6,956 nt of DNA. It comes from an uncultured Collinsella sp. (GTDB taxonomy: Bacteria; Actinomycetota; Coriobacteriia; Coriobacteriales; Coriobacteriaceae). The position numbers and the translations under genes are program-made. Of this stretch, positions 6,606 through 6,956 are shown in pieces (position 1 is the stretch's first letter; every line of letters starts with the position of its first letter). Below the pieces are notes generated by a model. It saw only the letters and a list, made by a program, of their open reading frames with translations. It made no database searches and was not told the DNA's origin. Where the stretch lies: assembly GCA_900551365.1 (NCBI GenBank), contig URVZ01000092.1:1-6956 (forward strand), given 5' to 3'.

Positions 6606-6649
6606 GGGGCAGGCTTTCCGCCAAACAGTTGTTGCGGAAAGCCTGTCCC
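6606..6649 (+). terminator. Repeat unit 1 hairpin, possible lacI-gene terminator
   Basis: GGGGCAGGCTTTCCGC (6606-6621) pairs with GCGGAAAGCCTGTCCC (6634-6649): 16 pairs with one G-U and a 12-base loop. GTTTG follows. It starts seven bases after the regulator's stop codon, so it probably ends that transcript or protects its 3' end, though the U-run is short. Confidence 0.5.
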
Positions 6650-6666
6650 GTTTGAGCGCTCATTCT

Positions 6667-6710
6667 GGGGCACAGTTTCCGTTAGACAGCTCGACCGGAA
6701 AGCGCGTCCC
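6667..6710 (+). repeat. Repeat unit 2, degenerate hairpin
   Basis: Arms 6667-6681 and 6696-6710 pair at their ends (GGGG with UCCC, and UUUCCG with CGGAAA) but have about three mismatches in the middle. GTTATTT follows. It looks like an eroded copy of the same unit as its neighbours. Confidence 0.55.
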
Positions 6711-6728
6711 GTTATTTGGCTGGATTCT

Positions 6729-6777
6729 GGGTCGCAGTTTCCAAAAGGACCCTGTTTGGGAAACTGCGACCCGTTTT
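6729..6777 (+). terminator. Repeat unit 3 hairpin, terminator-like
   Basis: GGGTCGCAGTTTCC (6729-6742) pairs perfectly with GGAAACTGCGACCC (6759-6772). A further AAA/TTT pairing is possible above a bulged G. GTTTT follows at 6773-6777, which makes this the most terminator-like of the array for rightward transcription. Confidence 0.5.
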
Positions 6778-6790
6778 GGACGCAAATTCT

Positions 6791-6804
6791 GGGACGCAGT
6801 TTCC
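6791..6804 (+). repeat. Repeat unit 4, left arm only
   Basis: GGGACGCAGTTTCC matches the left arm of unit 3 at 13 of 14 bases, but the expected right arm near 6821-6834 is absent. This unit is truncated, or the array ends here. Confidence 0.65.
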
Positions 6805-6845
6805 GCGACGCCCAGTCAACCTATGCCCTCGCAACGCCCGCGCAT

Positions 6846-6880
6846 AAAAAACGAGGGAAGGCACGCATCCTTCCCTCGTT
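6846..6880 (-). terminator. Strong intrinsic terminator for the right-hand gene
   Basis: AACGAGGGAAGG (6850-6861) and CCTTCCCTCGTT (6869-6880) form a perfect 12-pair stem with a seven-base loop. On the minus strand the stem runs into six consecutive T residues (6851-6846). It lies 24 bases past the stop codon of the minus-strand gene at the right edge. On the plus strand the T-run is only two bases, so leftward termination is the main role. Confidence 0.85.
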
Positions 6881-6903
6881 ACAGGCAATATGTAGCCGTT
6901 TGC

Positions 6904-6956
6904 CTACATCAGGCGCAGGCTGACGTCCTTGAGCTGGGCGCCGGAAACGGCACTCG
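6904..6956 (-). CDS. 3' end of a minus-strand gene (partial, unidentified)
   Basis: On the minus strand one frame reads through the right edge and encodes a tail ending in SGAQLKDVSLRLM before TAG at 6904-6906. Fourteen of its sixteen third codon positions are G or C, matching the coding bias of the other genes. A strong terminator follows in the right orientation. The start lies outside the window, and I do not recognise the family from this tail. The other two frames are less convincing. Confidence 0.6.
   Translation of the reverse strand, partial: SAVSGAQLKDVSLRLM

Larger units (their letters stand above)
6604..6804. repeat. Tandem array of about 62-bp hairpin repeats
   Basis: Four related units start with CTGGG at 6604, 6665, 6727 and 6789, giving steps of 61, 62 and 62 bp. 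The general form is (ATT)CTGGGnCnCAGTTTCC, a variable centre, then GGAAA..GC..CCCGTTT. Units 1 to 3 have both arms; unit 4 has only the left arm. Arms of units 1 and 3 pair almost perfectly within a unit although they differ between units. I do not recognise a named repeat family. Confidence 0.8.
6600..6903. other. Intergenic region with hairpin repeats and a terminator
   Basis: This 304-bp gap separates the 3' ends of two convergent genes. About two-thirds of it (6604-6804) is a degenerate tandem array of hairpin units. The rest holds a strong leftward terminator at 6846-6880 and a short inverted repeat overlapping the stop codon of the right-hand gene. I see no small coding sequence with a ribosome-binding site. 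Confidence 0.75.

Noticed and set aside
6604..6804. The hairpin array as a CRISPR array
   Set aside because: There are no short identical direct repeats separated by unrelated spacers. The units are whole degenerate tandem copies, and no cas gene is present.
6890..6909. ATGTAG/CTACAT inverted repeat, with a competing AGGCAA/TTGCCT repeat, overlapping a stop codon
   Set aside because: Both stems are only six pairs and are mutually exclusive. The strong terminator next to them already explains termination.

Overview
The window looks like a chromosomal carbohydrate-use locus from a high-GC Gram-positive gut actinomycete, most likely a Coriobacteriia member such as Collinsella. This placement is inferred from the strongly G/C-ending codons, the Shine-Dalgarno-led genes, the EbgA/EbgC-type beta-galactosidase pair and the CAACCGGTTG-type LacI operators. 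No rRNA or other marker confirms it.

Layout from left to right. Positions 1-121 hold a possible 3' end of a plus-strand gene and a small hairpin. A minus-strand YjeM-like APC-superfamily permease follows (122-1585). Next is a 153-bp gap whose minus-strand transcript can fold into a long 19-pair hairpin, directly followed by a terminator-like hairpin with a U-run. Upstream of that, and also on the minus strand, are ebgC (1739-2194) and the large ebgA-type GH2 beta-galactosidase (2198-5206), which are translationally coupled. A 376-bp divergent intergenic region (5207-5582) carries three identical 10-bp palindromic operators, a promoter candidate for the galactosidase operon and a weaker candidate for the regulator. 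A plus-strand LacI-family regulator occupies 5583-6599. Positions 6600-6903 hold a roughly 62-bp-period array of hairpin repeats and a strong intrinsic terminator pointing left. That terminator serves the 3' end of a minus-strand gene that enters from the right edge (6904-6956).

How the parts work together (inference): the LacI-type protein represses the divergent ebgA-ebgC operon by binding three operators. One covers the predicted transcription start, one covers the -35 element and one lies further upstream, a layout suited to simple blocking plus looping. An inducing galactoside would release it. EbgA and EbgC would form a cytoplasmic heteromeric galactosidase. The downstream permease resembles amino-acid/polyamine carriers rather than sugar carriers. 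It is separated from ebgC by two strong RNA hairpins, so it is either a separate unit or is reached only by attenuated read-through. No recognisable sugar importer is present in the window.

I did not find a CRISPR array, transposase, tRNA, rRNA or phage gene. The least explained elements are the tandem hairpin array after the regulator gene and the structured leader before the permease.
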